Shown: positions 1 to 8,722 of the stretch, one piece after another
Numbering within the stretch: the stretch's first letter is position 1
How the letters are laid out: each line of letters starts with the position of its first letter
Assembly: GCA_017417025.1 (NCBI GenBank)
Contig: JAFPZY010000063.1
Coordinates: 1-61,063 of the forward strand
Length of the DNA: 61,063 nt
Source: Paludibacteraceae bacterium
GTDB lineage: Bacteria; Bacteroidota; Bacteroidia; Bacteroidales; Paludibacteraceae
Direction of reading: 5' to 3'
The notes under the pieces: model-generated
Databases searched by the model: none
Told to the model about the DNA's origin: nothing
Seen by the model: the letters and a program-made list of their open reading frames with translations, nothing else
Program-made: the position numbers and the translations under genes

Positions 1-13
1 ATTTTTTTCGGGA

Positions 14-48
14 GTTGTTGCGGGAATGAAAAGAAAAGCGTATCTTTG
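14..48 (+). promoter_or_regulatory. Bacteroides-type promoter for the FAD/Fe-S oxidoreductase
   Basis: TATCTTTG at 41-48 fits the -7 consensus TAnnTTTG. A TTG-containing -33 element lies at 15-20, with a spacer of about 20 bp. Transcription should begin near 55, giving a leader of roughly 60 nt. Confidence 0.7.
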
Positions 49-70
49 CAGCGCGAAGAAGGGAAGGGAA

Positions 71-95
71 TTGATAATTGATAGTTGATAATTGA
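71..95. repeat. TTGATAATTGAT-type AT repeat, upstream copy
   Basis: Two to three imperfect copies of a TTGATAATTGAT unit lie in the leader of the first gene. A related copy lies at 3121-3137, at the 3' end of the same gene, where it supplies the last codons and the stop. The two copies bracket the gene. They are either simple-sequence drift or a small mobile repeat. Confidence 0.6.
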
Positions 96-118
96 CATTG
101 CACGGAAGACAAAAAGAC

Positions 119-3100
119 ATGACAGAAATAGTAACTGAGAATGCACAAAATATGACAGAGATACTGACAGACAGGTTGCACAGGACGGCTTACGCGACAG
201 ATGCGAGCGTATATAGGGAAGTGCCTTACGGAGTGGCTTATCCGGCCTCGGCGGAGGACATAAAGATGCTGATAAGCGAAGCACGCCGGAGAGGGACAAA
301 CATCATCCCGCGCGCAGGAGGCACGTCGATAGCAGGACAGGTGGTGGGCAACGGCATAGTGGCTGACATAAGCCGCAACATGAACCACATCTTAGAAATC
401 AACAAGACAGGCCGTTACGCATGGGTGGAGCCGGGTGTGGTGCGCGACGTACTGAACATGGCCTGCAAGGAGTACGGCCTGTTCTTCAGCCCTGAGACAT
501 CGACCTCGAACCGGTGCTGCATAGGCGGCATGACGGGGAACAACTCCTGCGGGACGCACTCGCTTGTTTACGGGAGCACGCGGCAGCATGTACCGGAGGC
601 AGACTGCATACTGGCGGACGGGACAGAGGAGCACTTTGGCGAATACAGTGTGAGGGAGCTTGAGGAGCGTTTCGGGCACAGGTTCTGGGAGACGGACAAG
701 CCCGAGGCCCCGCTTGCAGAGCGCATCTACAGTCAGCTGCTCAGGCTGGCGACGGACGCACAGACGCGGCAGATGATAGAAGAGTCGTACCCCGACAAGA
801 ATCTGGCGAGACGCAGTTGCGGATATGCTGTAGATGAGGCGATTGAGGGTCTGTGCGACGAGAGCAAGCCGATAGAGGAGAGGAAGATAAACCTGTGCAA
901 ACTGTTAGCGGGGAGCGAGGGGACACTGGCTTTCGCGTACAGGATAAAAGTGTCGCTTGACCCGCTTCCGCCGGTGCATGTGATGGCAGTATGCGCCCAC
1001 TGCGTGAGCCTTGAAGCGGCTTTTGAAGCCAACCTCATAGCACTCAGGCACCAGCCGACGGCCGTGGAGCTGATGGACGGCGACATATTAGAGCTGAGCA
1101 AGCAGAACGGGAACGTTGAGCGGTTCTTCGTGGAAGGCGACCCCGCCGCACTGCTGATAGCCGAGCTGAGGAGCAAGAGCGAGAAGGACCTGGAAGAACA
1201 GGCCGACAGGCTGGAGGAAGCCCTGAAAGAGAGCGGGTTAGCGGGAGTATGCACGAGAGTAAGAGGGGGCGATGTGAGCAAAGTATGGAACCTGCGCAAG
1301 GCGGGCTTAGGCATATTAGGCGGCATGAAAGGCGATGCGCGTCCGACAGGGGTGATAGAGGACACCGCCGTAGCCCCGAGCCGTCTGCCGGAGTACATGC
1401 GCGACTTCCGCGAGATGCTGCGGCGCATAGGGGAAGAGCACGGGAGGAGCGACCTGTCGTGCGTCTATTACGGGCATATAAGCACGGGCGAACTGCACCT
1501 GCGCCCCGTGCTGAACCTGAAAACGGAGGAGGGGAGACGGCTGTTCCGCGAGATAGCTCGGGAGACGGCGCTGCTGGTGCGCAAACACCGCGGGACGATA
1601 AGCGGCGAACACGGCGACGGCCGGCTGAGAGGGGAGTTCATACCGCTCCAATACGGGGAAGAGGCCTACAAGATGATGCGGGAGGTGAAGCATTGCTGGG
1701 ACGCGGAGGGGATATTCAACCCGCACAAGATAGTGGACGCACCGCCGATGGACGAGTATCTGCGTGTGAGCACGGGAGAGGACGAGCCGGCAGGCATGGA
1801 GTGCGTGCTGAACTGGAAAGCAGCGTTTGACGAGTGCAAGACAGAAGGTGCGACGGGGGCCCGGTCGCAGGCGCATGCGATAGTGTGCAGCGTGGAGCAG
1901 TGCAACGGCGCAGGGGACTGCCGCAAGCCGGTGGCGATGGGGGGGACGATGTGCCCTGCATACAAGGTGAGCGGCGACGAGCTGCAGACCACCCGCGCCC
2001 GCGCGAACATATTAAGGGAGTACCTGCGGTCGGGCGGGAAAGGCGAGAGCCGCGACGCGGAGGAGGTGCTGGCAAGCTGCCTTGCTTGCAAAGGCTGCCG
2101 GAGGGAGTGCCCGTCGGGAGTGGACATGACGCGCCTTCGCGCCGAGGTGCTGCAACATATATACGACCGCAAAGGCACACCGTTGCGGACATGGCTTGTG
2201 GCTCACAATGCAGACATACAGAGAGTGGGGAGCTATTTTCCGCACATATACAACTTCTTCGCCTCTAACAGGCTGACTTCAAGGCTGCTAAAGAGCATGG
2301 CGGGGTTTGCACAGGAGCGCAGTATCCCGGCCGTCAGCAGAACGGGCGCGGCACTGCGCAAGCACAGACACACAGGCACAGGCGGAAAGAGGGTGTATCT
2401 GTTTCTGGACGAGTTCACGCGCTATCAGGAGCCCGAGCTGGCGCTGACGTTCATCTGGCTGTTAGAGAAATTAGGATACAACGTGGTGATACCCAGGCAC
2501 GCAGAGAGCGGTCGGGCGGCAGTGTCGAAAGGCATGCTGCGGCTTGCGCGACGCTACGCGGAGAAGAACGTGGGGCTGCTGAAGGACATAGTGAGCGAAG
2601 AGAGCCCGCTGGTGGGCATAGAGCCGTCGGGCATACTGAGTTTCAGGGACGAATATCCGGACTTAGTGCGTGCCGAACACAGGCAAGACGCACTGCGGCT
2701 GGCACGTAACTGCCTGCTGTTCGACGAGTTTATGATGCGCGAGGCAGAGGCAGGACGCATCACGGCCGACATGTTCAGCGACGCGCCGGCAGAGATATGG
2801 CTCCACGGACACTGCCACCAGAAAGCGTTGGTTGGCGTGGAGAAGACCGCCGCGCTGCTTAACCTGCCGAGAGGGACGGAGGTGCATGTAATCCCGTCGG
2901 GCTGCTGCGGGATGGCAGGGTCATTCGGGTATGAGAAAAGGCACTACAAAACGTCGCTCGCCATAGGTGAGACGGTGCTGTTTCCGGCCGTGCGGCAAGC
3001 GACAGGAGGCACGGGGGAAAAGCCGGTGATAGTGGCCGCCCCCGGGACATCGTGCCGCACACAGATATACGACGGGACAGGGATACGGGCGCAGCACCCG

Positions 3101-3136
3101 ATAGAGGTGATGTACAAACTGATAATTGATAATTGA
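119..3136 (+). CDS. FAD-binding and Fe-S-binding oxidoreductase (GlcD-GlpC fusion, D-lactate dehydrogenase-like)
   Basis: A protein of about 1005 residues combining a flavin dehydrogenase of the GlcD/D-lactate type with a ferredoxin and CCG-domain tail of the GlpC type. The N-terminal third has the FAD_binding_4 pattern (PRAGGTSIAGQ, then NRCCIGGMTGNNSCGTHS). The middle carries the FAD-oxidase C domain (GEHGDGRLRGEF). Around residues 590-670 are cysteine clusters including CLACKGCRRECP, and near the C-terminus HCHQK and GCCGMAGSFGY form one CCG module. It probably oxidises a 2-hydroxyacid such as D-lactate and passes electrons to the membrane pool; the substrate is inferred. An ATG at 119 was chosen over a TTG at 92; an ATG at 152 is also possible. 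The final residues (IIDN) are encoded by the AT repeat, so the natural C-terminus may have been altered slightly. Confidence 0.85.
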   Translation: MTEIVTENAQNMTEILTDRLHRTAYATDASVYREVPYGVAYPASAEDIKMLISEARRRGTNIIPRAGGTSIAGQVVGNGIVADISRNMNHILEINKTGRYAWVEPGVVRDVLNMACKEYGLFFSPETSTSNRCCIGGMTGNNSCGTHSLVYGSTRQHVPEADCILADGTEEHFGEYSVRELEERFGHRFWETDKPEAPLAERIYSQLLRLATDAQTRQMIEESYPDKNLARRSCGYAVDEAIEGLCDESKPIEERKINLCKLLAGSEGTLAFAYRIKVSLDPLPPVHVMAVCAHCVSLEAAFEANLIALRHQPTAVELMDGDILELSKQNGNVERFFVEGDPAALLIAELRSKSEKDLEEQADRLEEALKESGLAGVCTRVRGGDVSKVWNLRKAGLGILGGMKGDARPTGVIEDTAVAPSRLPEYMRDFREMLRRIGEEHGRSDLSCVYYGHISTGELHLRPVLNLKTEEGRRLFREIARETALLVRKHRGTISGEHGDGRLRGEFIPLQYGEEAYKMMREVKHCWDAEGIFNPHKIVDAPPMDEYLRVSTGEDEPAGMECVLNWKAAFDECKTEGATGARSQAHAIVCSVEQCNGAGDCRKPVAMGGTMCPAYKVSGDELQTTRARANILREYLRSGGKGESRDAEEVLASCLACKGCRRECPSGVDMTRLRAEVLQHIYDRKGTPLRTWLVAHNADIQRVGSYFPHIYNFFASNRLTSRLLKSMAGFAQERSIPAVSRTGAALRKHRHTGTGGKRVYLFLDEFTRYQEPELALTFIWLLEKLGYNVVIPRHAESGRAAVSKGMLRLARRYAEKNVGLLKDIVSEESPLVGIEPSGILSFRDEYPDLVRAEHRQDALRLARNCLLFDEFMMREAEAGRITADMFSDAPAEIWLHGHCHQKALVGVEKTAALLNLPRGTEVHVIPSGCCGMAGSFGYEKRHYKTSLAIGETVLFPAVRQATGGTGEKPVIVAAPGTSCRTQIYDGTGIRAQHPIEVMYKLIIDN

Positions 3137-3137
3137 T
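3121..3137. repeat. GATAATTGATAATTGAT repeat, downstream copy
   Basis: Near-identical to the repeat at 71-95. It covers the last codons and stop of the oxidoreductase and ends just before the udk promoter. Confidence 0.6.
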
Positions 3138-3159
3138 ATTGCAAAAAAACGACAAGATA

Positions 3160-3191
3160 TTTGCACGGACGAAAAAATAGCAGTAACTTTG
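3160..3191 (+). promoter_or_regulatory. Bacteroides-type promoter for udk
   Basis: TTTG at 3160-3163, a 20-bp spacer, and TAACTTTG at 3184-3191 match the -33/-7 consensus exactly. The udk start follows 45 bp downstream. Confidence 0.85.
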
Positions 3192-3235
3192 CGGGCTGAA
3201 AAGGAAGAGTACTCCATAAAACAAATAATAAGGAC

Positions 3236-3850
3236 ATGTTCATTATCGGCATTGCGGGCGGCACCGGCTCGGGCAAAACAACGGTGGTAAGGAAACTGAT
3301 AGAGCGTCTTCCGAAAGGGGAAGTGACTGTAATTCCGCTTGATTCGTACTACAACGACTCGTCACACATCCCCGCCGAAGACCGACAGAAGATAAACTTC
3401 GACCACCCCGATGCCTTCGAGTGGCCGCTGCTGATAGAGCATATCCAGAGACTGCGCGAAGGGCAGATGGTGGAGCAGCCCATATACGACTACATCACCT
3501 CCACGAGGCAGAAAGAGACCATTCCGGTAGGCCCGAGCGAGATAGTGATAGTGGAAGGGATATTGTGCCTCCACAACCCCGAACTGCGCGAGCAGATGGA
3601 CCTGCGCGTGTTTGTGGATGCAGACGCAGACGACAGGCTGATACGCGTGATAAAACGCGACATAGTGGAGAGAGGACGGACGGTGGAGGCCGTGATAGAG
3701 CGCTACCAGCGCGTGCTGAAGCCTATGCACGAGCAGTTTATAGAGCCGTGCAAGCGCTATGCCAACGTCATCATTCCCCAAGGCGGCCATAACAACGCGG
3801 CGATAAACATGATGGCCAAGTTCATCAAGCAGCAGCTGCGCGACAAGTGA
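3236..3850 (+). CDS. udk: Uridine kinase
   Basis: Phosphorylates uridine and cytidine with ATP in cytosolic pyrimidine salvage. At 204 residues it has normal family length. The Walker A motif GGTGSGKTT is at residues 8-16, PLDSYYND follows in the first third, and the FDHPDAF signature and a VVEGIL-like strand (IVEGILCLHNP) are present. It has its own promoter. The stop codon overlaps the start of the first chromate-transporter gene (TGATG), so the three genes to 4850 are probably translated in a coupled way, although a functional link between uridine salvage and anion transport is not obvious. Confidence 0.95.
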   Translation: MFIIGIAGGTGSGKTTVVRKLIERLPKGEVTVIPLDSYYNDSSHIPAEDRQKINFDHPDAFEWPLLIEHIQRLREGQMVEQPIYDYITSTRQKETIPVGPSEIVIVEGILCLHNPELREQMDLRVFVDADADDRLIRVIKRDIVERGRTVEAVIERYQRVLKPMHEQFIEPCKRYANVIIPQGGHNNAAINMMAKFIKQQLRDK

Positions 3851-4248
3851 TGCTTCTGCGCCTTTTCTGGACATACCTCAAGATAGGGACCTTCACCCTC
3901 GGCGGGGGGTATGCGATGCTGCCCCTGATACAGCATGAGATAGTTGATAAACAGCATCTTATTGACGAGAAAGAGTTCGTCAATATGATAGCCCTTGCAC
4001 AAGCCGCCCCCGGGTTGATAGCGGTGAACTCGGCGATATTCATAGGGCACAGGATAGCCGGTTGGCGCGGTGTGGCAGCGACAGTGTGCGGAGCGGTGCT
4101 GCCGTCGATAGTGATAATACTGCTGATAGCGGTGTTCTTCAGGCAGCTGAAGCACATAGCGGCAGTTGAGGCCGTGTTCAAGGGACTGAGGCCGGCGGTT
4201 GTTGCACTGATAGCCGCAGCGGTGATAAAGATGGCCCGCAACATATAG
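3850..4248 (+). CDS. Short chromate transporter, first subunit (C-terminally shortened)
   Basis: Encodes about 132 residues of the CHR family of inner-membrane anion transporters, which in this phylum act as pairs of short subunits. The CHR signature is seen in FTLGGGYAMLPLIQ near the N-terminus and AAPGLIAVNSAIFIG after it, followed by hydrophobic segments. Short-chain CHR proteins are usually about 170-190 residues. This one stops after LRPAVVALIAAAVIKMA and lacks roughly 50 residues, i.e. the last membrane spans. The ATG at 3850 overlaps the udk stop. Substrate is unproven; many family members have unknown natural anions. Confidence 0.8.
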   Translation: MLLRLFWTYLKIGTFTLGGGYAMLPLIQHEIVDKQHLIDEKEFVNMIALAQAAPGLIAVNSAIFIGHRIAGWRGVAATVCGAVLPSIVIILLIAVFFRQLKHIAAVEAVFKGLRPAVVALIAAAVIKMARNI

Positions 4249-4256
4249 AGAGAGTG

Positions 4257-4850
4257 ATGCTTTATCTGTCGCTGTTCATATCGTTTTTCAAGGTCGGGTT
4301 GCTGGGTTTCGGCGGCGGCATGGCTATTATCTCGCTGATACAGAACGAAGTGCTTCGGCACGGCTGGATGACAGAGACGGAGTTTGTGGACATAGTGGCC
4401 ATATCGCAAGTGACCCCCGGGCCGATAGGGATGAACTGCGCGACATACGTGGGCTACACGGCGACAGGGAGCGTGTGGGGGAGCATGGTGACCTCTTTTG
4501 CCATAGTGCTGCCGAGCCTGATTATAATGCTGACAATCTGCGCAATATATGACAAGCTGAGCAAGCGCTGGAGCGAGAACAAGGTTTATCAGGCGGTGAT
4601 GCGGCTGATAAGGATAGGGGTGGTTGTGCTGATAGCGCACGCAGCGTGGACCCTGATAACCCCCGCCACCTTTACCGACATGCGGAGCTGGGTGATATTC
4701 GGCGCAGTGCTGCTGTGCATGCTGCTTCCGGAGGCGGCAAGAGTGCTGAAACGGCCAGAGTGGGCAAAGAACAAGGCAGTGAGAGTGCTGAGCCACCCTG
4801 TGTTTCTGATGGTGCTTGCGGGGGCGGCGGGATACATGATGTATTCGTGA
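4257..4850 (+). CDS. Short chromate transporter, second subunit
   Basis: A 197-residue CHR-family membrane protein, the partner of the preceding gene. The signature motifs are FGGGMAIISLIQNE near the N-terminus and TPGPIGMNCATYVGY in the middle, with at least five hydrophobic segments. It starts 8 bp after the upstream stop; a GTG directly in front (4254) is an alternative start. Unlike its partner it has full family length, so the pair is asymmetric. Likely role: secondary export of chromate or another oxyanion. Confidence 0.85.
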   Translation: MLYLSLFISFFKVGLLGFGGGMAIISLIQNEVLRHGWMTETEFVDIVAISQVTPGPIGMNCATYVGYTATGSVWGSMVTSFAIVLPSLIIMLTICAIYDKLSKRWSENKVYQAVMRLIRIGVVVLIAHAAWTLITPATFTDMRSWVIFGAVLLCMLLPEAARVLKRPEWAKNKAVRVLSHPVFLMVLAGAAGYMMYS

Positions 4851-4864
4851 AAATACAACAAAAA

Positions 4865-4896
4865 TTTGCATATTTCAGAAAAAAGCATTATCTTTG
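4865..4896 (+). promoter_or_regulatory. Bacteroides-type promoter driving the DUF4160-parE-rha-gpmI unit
   Basis: TTTG 4865-4868, a 20-bp spacer and TATCTTTG 4889-4896 are a perfect match. It is the only clear promoter seen between here and 14822, although all the genes run in the same direction with gaps of at most about 30 bp. Confidence 0.85.
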
Positions 4897-4910
4897 CGGG
4901 CGAAATTAGC
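4897..4910. repeat. Direct repeat, left copy, flanking the DUF4160/DUF2442 pair
   Basis: CGGGCGAAATTAGC follows the -7 box immediately. An identical 14-mer lies at 5425-5438, just ahead of parE. Confidence 0.85.
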
Positions 4911-4924
4911 GCAAACACAAAACC

Positions 4925-5182
4925 ATGCCTGAAATAAGCTCTTTTTACGGTATTTCCATTTACATGTACATGAGCGAGCATAACCCTCCTCACTTTCATG
5001 TCAAATATCAAGATTATGAAGCCATTATAACCATACAGGATGGCATAATAACCGGTTCACTTCCGCGCCGTGCCCTGCGCTTGGTGTATGAATGGCTCGA
5101 CCAACACCAAGAAGAACTGATGCAGAATTGGGAAAGGCTCGGCAAGTCGGAAAGCCCAATAAAAATAAACCCTTTGCAATAG
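4925..5182 (+). CDS. DUF4160 domain protein (putative toxin-antitoxin partner)
   Basis: An 85-residue protein with the DUF4160 hallmark: YGISIYMYM followed by EHNPPHFHVKY, and a LVYEWLDQHQEEL helix near the C-terminus. Families DUF4160 and DUF2442 are commonly encoded as adjacent pairs and have been proposed as toxin-antitoxin-like modules. No activity is established here. The gene is 4 bp from its DUF2442 partner, and the two together are bracketed by identical 14-bp repeats, as if inserted between the promoter and parE. Confidence 0.8.
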   Translation: MPEISSFYGISIYMYMSEHNPPHFHVKYQDYEAIITIQDGIITGSLPRRALRLVYEWLDQHQEELMQNWERLGKSESPIKINPLQ

Positions 5183-5186
5183 GAAT

Positions 5187-5423
5187 ATGAATCCAATCCT
5201 GAAAATAGTGAAAGCGGATTATGTGCACGACTACGTGCTTCGCCTGCTGTTCAACGACGGCGTGAGCAAACTTGTGGATTTTGCCCCTCTTTCAAAGCAA
5301 GGTATATGCACGAAGTTGCAGGATATGGTGTATTTCCGTAATTTCAAACTTGACCCGTTCAGTGTTGATTGGTCGGATGAAATAGGTTTTGCACCTGAAT
5401 ATTTATACGAAATAGGATACTAA
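5187..5423 (+). CDS. DUF2442 domain protein
   Basis: A 78-residue protein. The YVLRLLFNDGVSKLVDF strand pattern and the C-terminal DEIGFAPEYLYEIGY match DUF2442, a small all-beta family often paired with DUF4160. It probably forms a complex with the upstream product. It ends one base before the right-hand copy of the repeat. Confidence 0.8.
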   Translation: MNPILKIVKADYVHDYVLRLLFNDGVSKLVDFAPLSKQGICTKLQDMVYFRNFKLDPFSVDWSDEIGFAPEYLYEIGY

Positions 5424-5424
5424 A

Positions 5425-5438
5425 CGGGCGAAATTAGC
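5425..5438. repeat. Direct repeat, right copy, upstream of parE
   Basis: CGGGCGAAATTAGC, identical to 4897-4910. It occupies the leader position of parE, as the left copy does next to the promoter. The simplest reading is that it marks the original promoter-parE junction. Confidence 0.85.
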
Positions 5439-5447
5439 AGCAGACTT

Positions 5448-7382
5448 ATGGCAGAACAAGAGGAAATAAACCTGAAAGCGGCGGAATACAACGACGACAA
5501 CATCGTCCATTTGGACGATATGGACCATATCCGCAGACGCCCCGGCATGTATATCGGCAAGCTGGGGGACGGCAGCCACTCGGACGACGGCATATATGTG
5601 CTCATCAAAGAGTCGATAGACAACTCTATTGACGAATACCGCATGGGCGAAGGGAAAGTGATAGAAGTGAGTGTGCGGGAGGGGAAAGTAAGCGTGCGCG
5701 ACTACGGACGCGGCATACCGCTCGGGAAAATGGTGGACGCAGTGAGCCTGCTGAACACCGGCGGCAAATATGACACCAAAGCCTTCAAGAAGTCGGTGGG
5801 ACTGAACGGCGTTGGCACGAAAGCAGTGAATGCGCTGAGCATGGAGTTTGCGGTGCAATCGTTCCGCGAAGGCAAGACACGGCGTGCGGAGTTCAAACAG
5901 GGACACCTCACCAAAGACAGCGGCATCAGAGAGATAAAAGACTGGATGCAGGAGCAGGGACTAAGCCAGGAGCCGAAGCGCGGGACACTGATTGAATTCG
6001 TGCCTGACGGGAGCAAAGGACTGTTTGAGAACTACAGTTTCAGGGAAGACTACATAGAGACGATGATGCGCAACTATGCGTATCTGAACACGGGACTGAC
6101 ACTGGTGTATAACGGGCGGCGGTTCAGCTCGAAGAACGGCCTATTCGACCTGCTGACGGAGAACATGACAGTGGACCCGCTATACCCCATCATCCACATC
6201 ACGGGAGAGGACATAGAGATAGCCCTGACCCACACGGACCAGAACAACGACGAATATTATTCGTTTGTGAACGGGCAGCACACGATACAGGGCGGCACGC
6301 ACCAAGTGGCCTTCCGCGAAGCCATCGGCCGCACCATCAAGGAGTTCTTCAACAAGAACATGGACCTGGCAGACATACGCAACGGAGTGGTAGGAGCCAT
6401 AGCCATCAACGTGGAAGAGCCTGTGTTCGAGAGCCAGACGAAAGTGAAACTGGGCAGCAAAGACATGTCACCCAACGGGGGAGTGAGCGTAAACAAGTTC
6501 GTGAACGACTTCGTAAAGCAGCAACTGGACAACTACCTGCACAAGCACCCCGAAGTGACGGAGGTGATGCTGCAGAAAATACAAGACTCGGAGAAAGAGC
6601 GCAAGGCAATTGCCGGCGTGACCAAAGCCGCCCGAGAACGCGCCAAGAAAAACCTGCTGAACAACCCCAAACTCAGGGACTGCCAGGTGCACTACAACGA
6701 CTCAAAGCCCGTGCGCAGCAGCAAAGATGCGGACGACGACCTGCGCGAAGAAAGCAGCATCTTCATCACGGAGGGCCTATCAGCCTCAGGCAGCATTACC
6801 AAGAGCCGCGACGTAAGGACACAAGCCGTGTTCTCGCTTCGCGGAAAACCGCTGAACAGCTACGGGCTGACCAAGCAGGTGGTGTATGAGAACGAAGAGT
6901 TCAACTGCCTGCAGTCGGCCCTGAACATAGAGGACGGACTGGACGATTTGCGCTACAACAAGGTAATCATAGCCACTGATGCGGATGTGGACGGCATGCA
7001 CATACGGCTGCTGATGCTGACGTTCTTCCTGCAGTTCTTCCCCGACCTGGTGAAGAAAGGGCATGTGTATATACTGCAGACACCGCTGTTCCGCGTGAAG
7101 AACAAACAGGAGACGCGCTACTGCTACAGCGAAGACGAGCGTCTGCGCGCTTTGGACGAGGTGAAGAACCCTGAAATAACGCGATTCAAAGGATTAGGAG
7201 AAATTTCGCCGGACGAGTTCAAGGGCTTTATAGGACAGAGCATCCGCCTGGACCAAGTGAACCTGCGCAAAGAGGATGCAGTGAGCGACATGCTGTCGTT
7301 CTACATGGGCAAGAATACGACCGAGCGCCAGGGATTCATCATCGACAACCTCGTAATAGAAGAGGACAAGGTGGAGGAATAA
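5448..7382 (+). CDS. parE: DNA topoisomerase IV subunit B
   Basis: The ATPase and Toprim subunit of a type IIA topoisomerase that unlinks daughter chromosomes. It is 644 residues long. GHKL ATPase motifs: ESIDNSIDE (about 55-63), DYGRGIP (85-91), [13 protein letters not shown] (118-130). The Toprim domain has [10 protein letters not shown] with Glu442 and the metal triad in DADVDG (Asp511, 513, 515). EGLSASG in place of EGDSAGG marks the ParE-like branch found in Bacteroidota rather than GyrB. No parC lies next to it; rhaB starts one base after the stop. The N-terminal start at 5448 puts the ATG 9 bp after the 14-bp repeat. Confidence 0.9.
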   Translation: MAEQEEINLKAAEYNDDNIVHLDDMDHIRRRPGMYIGKLGDGSHSDDGIYVLIKESIDNSIDEYRMGEGKVIEVSVREGKVSVRDYGRGIPLGKMVDAVSLLNTGGKYDTKAFKKSVGLNGVGTKAVNALSMEFAVQSFREGKTRRAEFKQGHLTKDSGIREIKDWMQEQGLSQEPKRGTLIEFVPDGSKGLFENYSFREDYIETMMRNYAYLNTGLTLVYNGRRFSSKNGLFDLLTENMTVDPLYPIIHITGEDIEIALTHTDQNNDEYYSFVNGQHTIQGGTHQVAFREAIGRTIKEFFNKNMDLADIRNGVVGAIAINVEEPVFESQTKVKLGSKDMSPNGGVSVNKFVNDFVKQQLDNYLHKHPEVTEVMLQKIQDSEKERKAIAGVTKAARERAKKNLLNNPKLRDCQVHYNDSKPVRSSKDADDDLREESSIFITEGLSASGSITKSRDVRTQAVFSLRGKPLNSYGLTKQVVYENEEFNCLQSALNIEDGLDDLRYNKVIIATDADVDGMHIRLLMLTFFLQFFPDLVKKGHVYILQTPLFRVKNKQETRYCYSEDERLRALDEVKNPEITRFKGLGEISPDEFKGFIGQSIRLDQVNLRKEDAVSDMLSFYMGKNTTERQGFIIDNLVIEEDKVEE

Positions 7383-7383
7383 G

Positions 7384-8721
7384 ATGCGGGAGGTTTATTG
7401 TGCCATAGACATGGGTGCCACCTCGGGACGTATTATAATCTCCGAAGACGGCTGCAAACTGGAAGAGGTATATAGGTTTCCCAACCGCATAGAAGAGCAT
7501 GCGGGGCAGTTTTTCTGGGACACGCCCGCCTTGTATGAGCATGTGTGCAAAGGACTGCAAGAGCTGGCAGGCAGAGACGATATACGCGTGCGCTCGATAG
7601 GCATTGACACATGGGGTGTGGATGTGGTGTTTTTAGACGGCGAAGGACGCGCTTTGGCATGGCCGCGAGCATACCGCGACCCATACACGGACTCAAGAAT
7701 GGAAGAGTTCTTCAGCCTGATTCCGAAAGAGAGGATATATGAGAAGACGGGGATACAGTTCCTGAATTTCAATACGTTGTACCAATTCTATGCCTGCTAC
7801 AAAGACAGATACAAGCCATTTCTGGAAGCCAAGACCTACCTGTTCGTGCCGGACTACTTCAACTACCTGCTGACAGGGAACTTGAGCAACGAATACACCA
7901 TACTCTCCACCTCGCAAATGCTGAATGCACGGGCAAAAACGATTGACCGCGAACTAACCGAAGCGGCAGGCGGCAACATGGCATGCTTCCCGAAGACGGT
8001 ATATCCGGGCGAGACAATAGGTCTGCTGAAGAAAGAAGTTGCCGACTTCGGTTATGATGTGCCAGTGGTGGCCGTAGCCTCCCACGACACAGCCTCGGCA
8101 GTGGCCACCGTGCCGCGCACACACAACGGCAAGCGGACGGCTTACCTGAGCAGCGGAACATGGAGCCTGATGGGGACTGTGACCGACCAGCCTGTAATAA
8201 ACAAGGAAAGTGCCGCGCAGAACTTCACCAACGAAGGCGGCATAGACGGCACAACACGCCTGCTGAAAAACATAACGGGCATGTGGATAACGGAGCAATG
8301 CAGGAAAGAATGGGAGGCACAAGGAAAGCACTACGAGCACAGCACCATCATAGAAATGGCAGAAAGCGTGGAGCATGTACCGGACCTGTTCAACCCCGAC
8401 GACAAGCGCTTTGCCAACCCCAAAAGCATGCTGCGGGAAGTGTGCAACGGCAGGAGCCTTACAGACTCGGAGACAATGAGTTGCATCTTCCACTCGCTCG
8501 CCCGACGCTACGGCGAAGTGTTCAGCACGCTGCAAAAACTACTGCCGGAGCCTGTCGGTGCACTCTACATAATAGGCGGAGGTGCCAAAAACACCCTGCT
8601 GAACCGACTGACAGAGAAGGCTATAGGGGTGCCAGTTATCATCGGACCGACCGAGGCTACAGCGGCAGGGAACATCATGGTACAACAAAGAATATCAGAC
8701 AAAAACACTACAAGAAGATAA
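7384..8721 (+). CDS. rhaB: Rhamnulokinase-type sugar kinase (FGGY family)
   Basis: Phosphorylates L-rhamnulose (or a similar ketose) at O-1. It has 445 residues. FGGY-kinase features are AIDMGATSGR at the N-terminus, SIGIDTWGVD, the substrate-side SHDTASAVA, the SSGTWSLMG phosphate loop and IIGGGAKN in the adenosine-binding domain. It lies first in a four-gene sugar cassette (kinase, isomerase, permease, aldolase). Fuculokinase is the main alternative; the RhaD-length aldolase downstream favours rhamnose. It has no promoter of its own, being 1 bp from parE. Confidence 0.85.
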   Translation: MREVYCAIDMGATSGRIIISEDGCKLEEVYRFPNRIEEHAGQFFWDTPALYEHVCKGLQELAGRDDIRVRSIGIDTWGVDVVFLDGEGRALAWPRAYRDPYTDSRMEEFFSLIPKERIYEKTGIQFLNFNTLYQFYACYKDRYKPFLEAKTYLFVPDYFNYLLTGNLSNEYTILSTSQMLNARAKTIDRELTEAAGGNMACFPKTVYPGETIGLLKKEVADFGYDVPVVAVASHDTASAVATVPRTHNGKRTAYLSSGTWSLMGTVTDQPVINKESAAQNFTNEGGIDGTTRLLKNITGMWITEQCRKEWEAQGKHYEHSTIIEMAESVEHVPDLFNPDDKRFANPKSMLREVCNGRSLTDSETMSCIFHSLARRYGEVFSTLQKLLPEPVGALYIIGGGAKNTLLNRLTEKAIGVPVIIGPTEATAAGNIMVQQRISDKNTTRR

Positions 8722-8722
8722 G

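Noticed and set aside
3825-4871. 348-codon open frame antisense to the chromate-transporter genes
   Set aside because: Shadow frame, compositionally biased (His/Gln/Tyr), no promoter.
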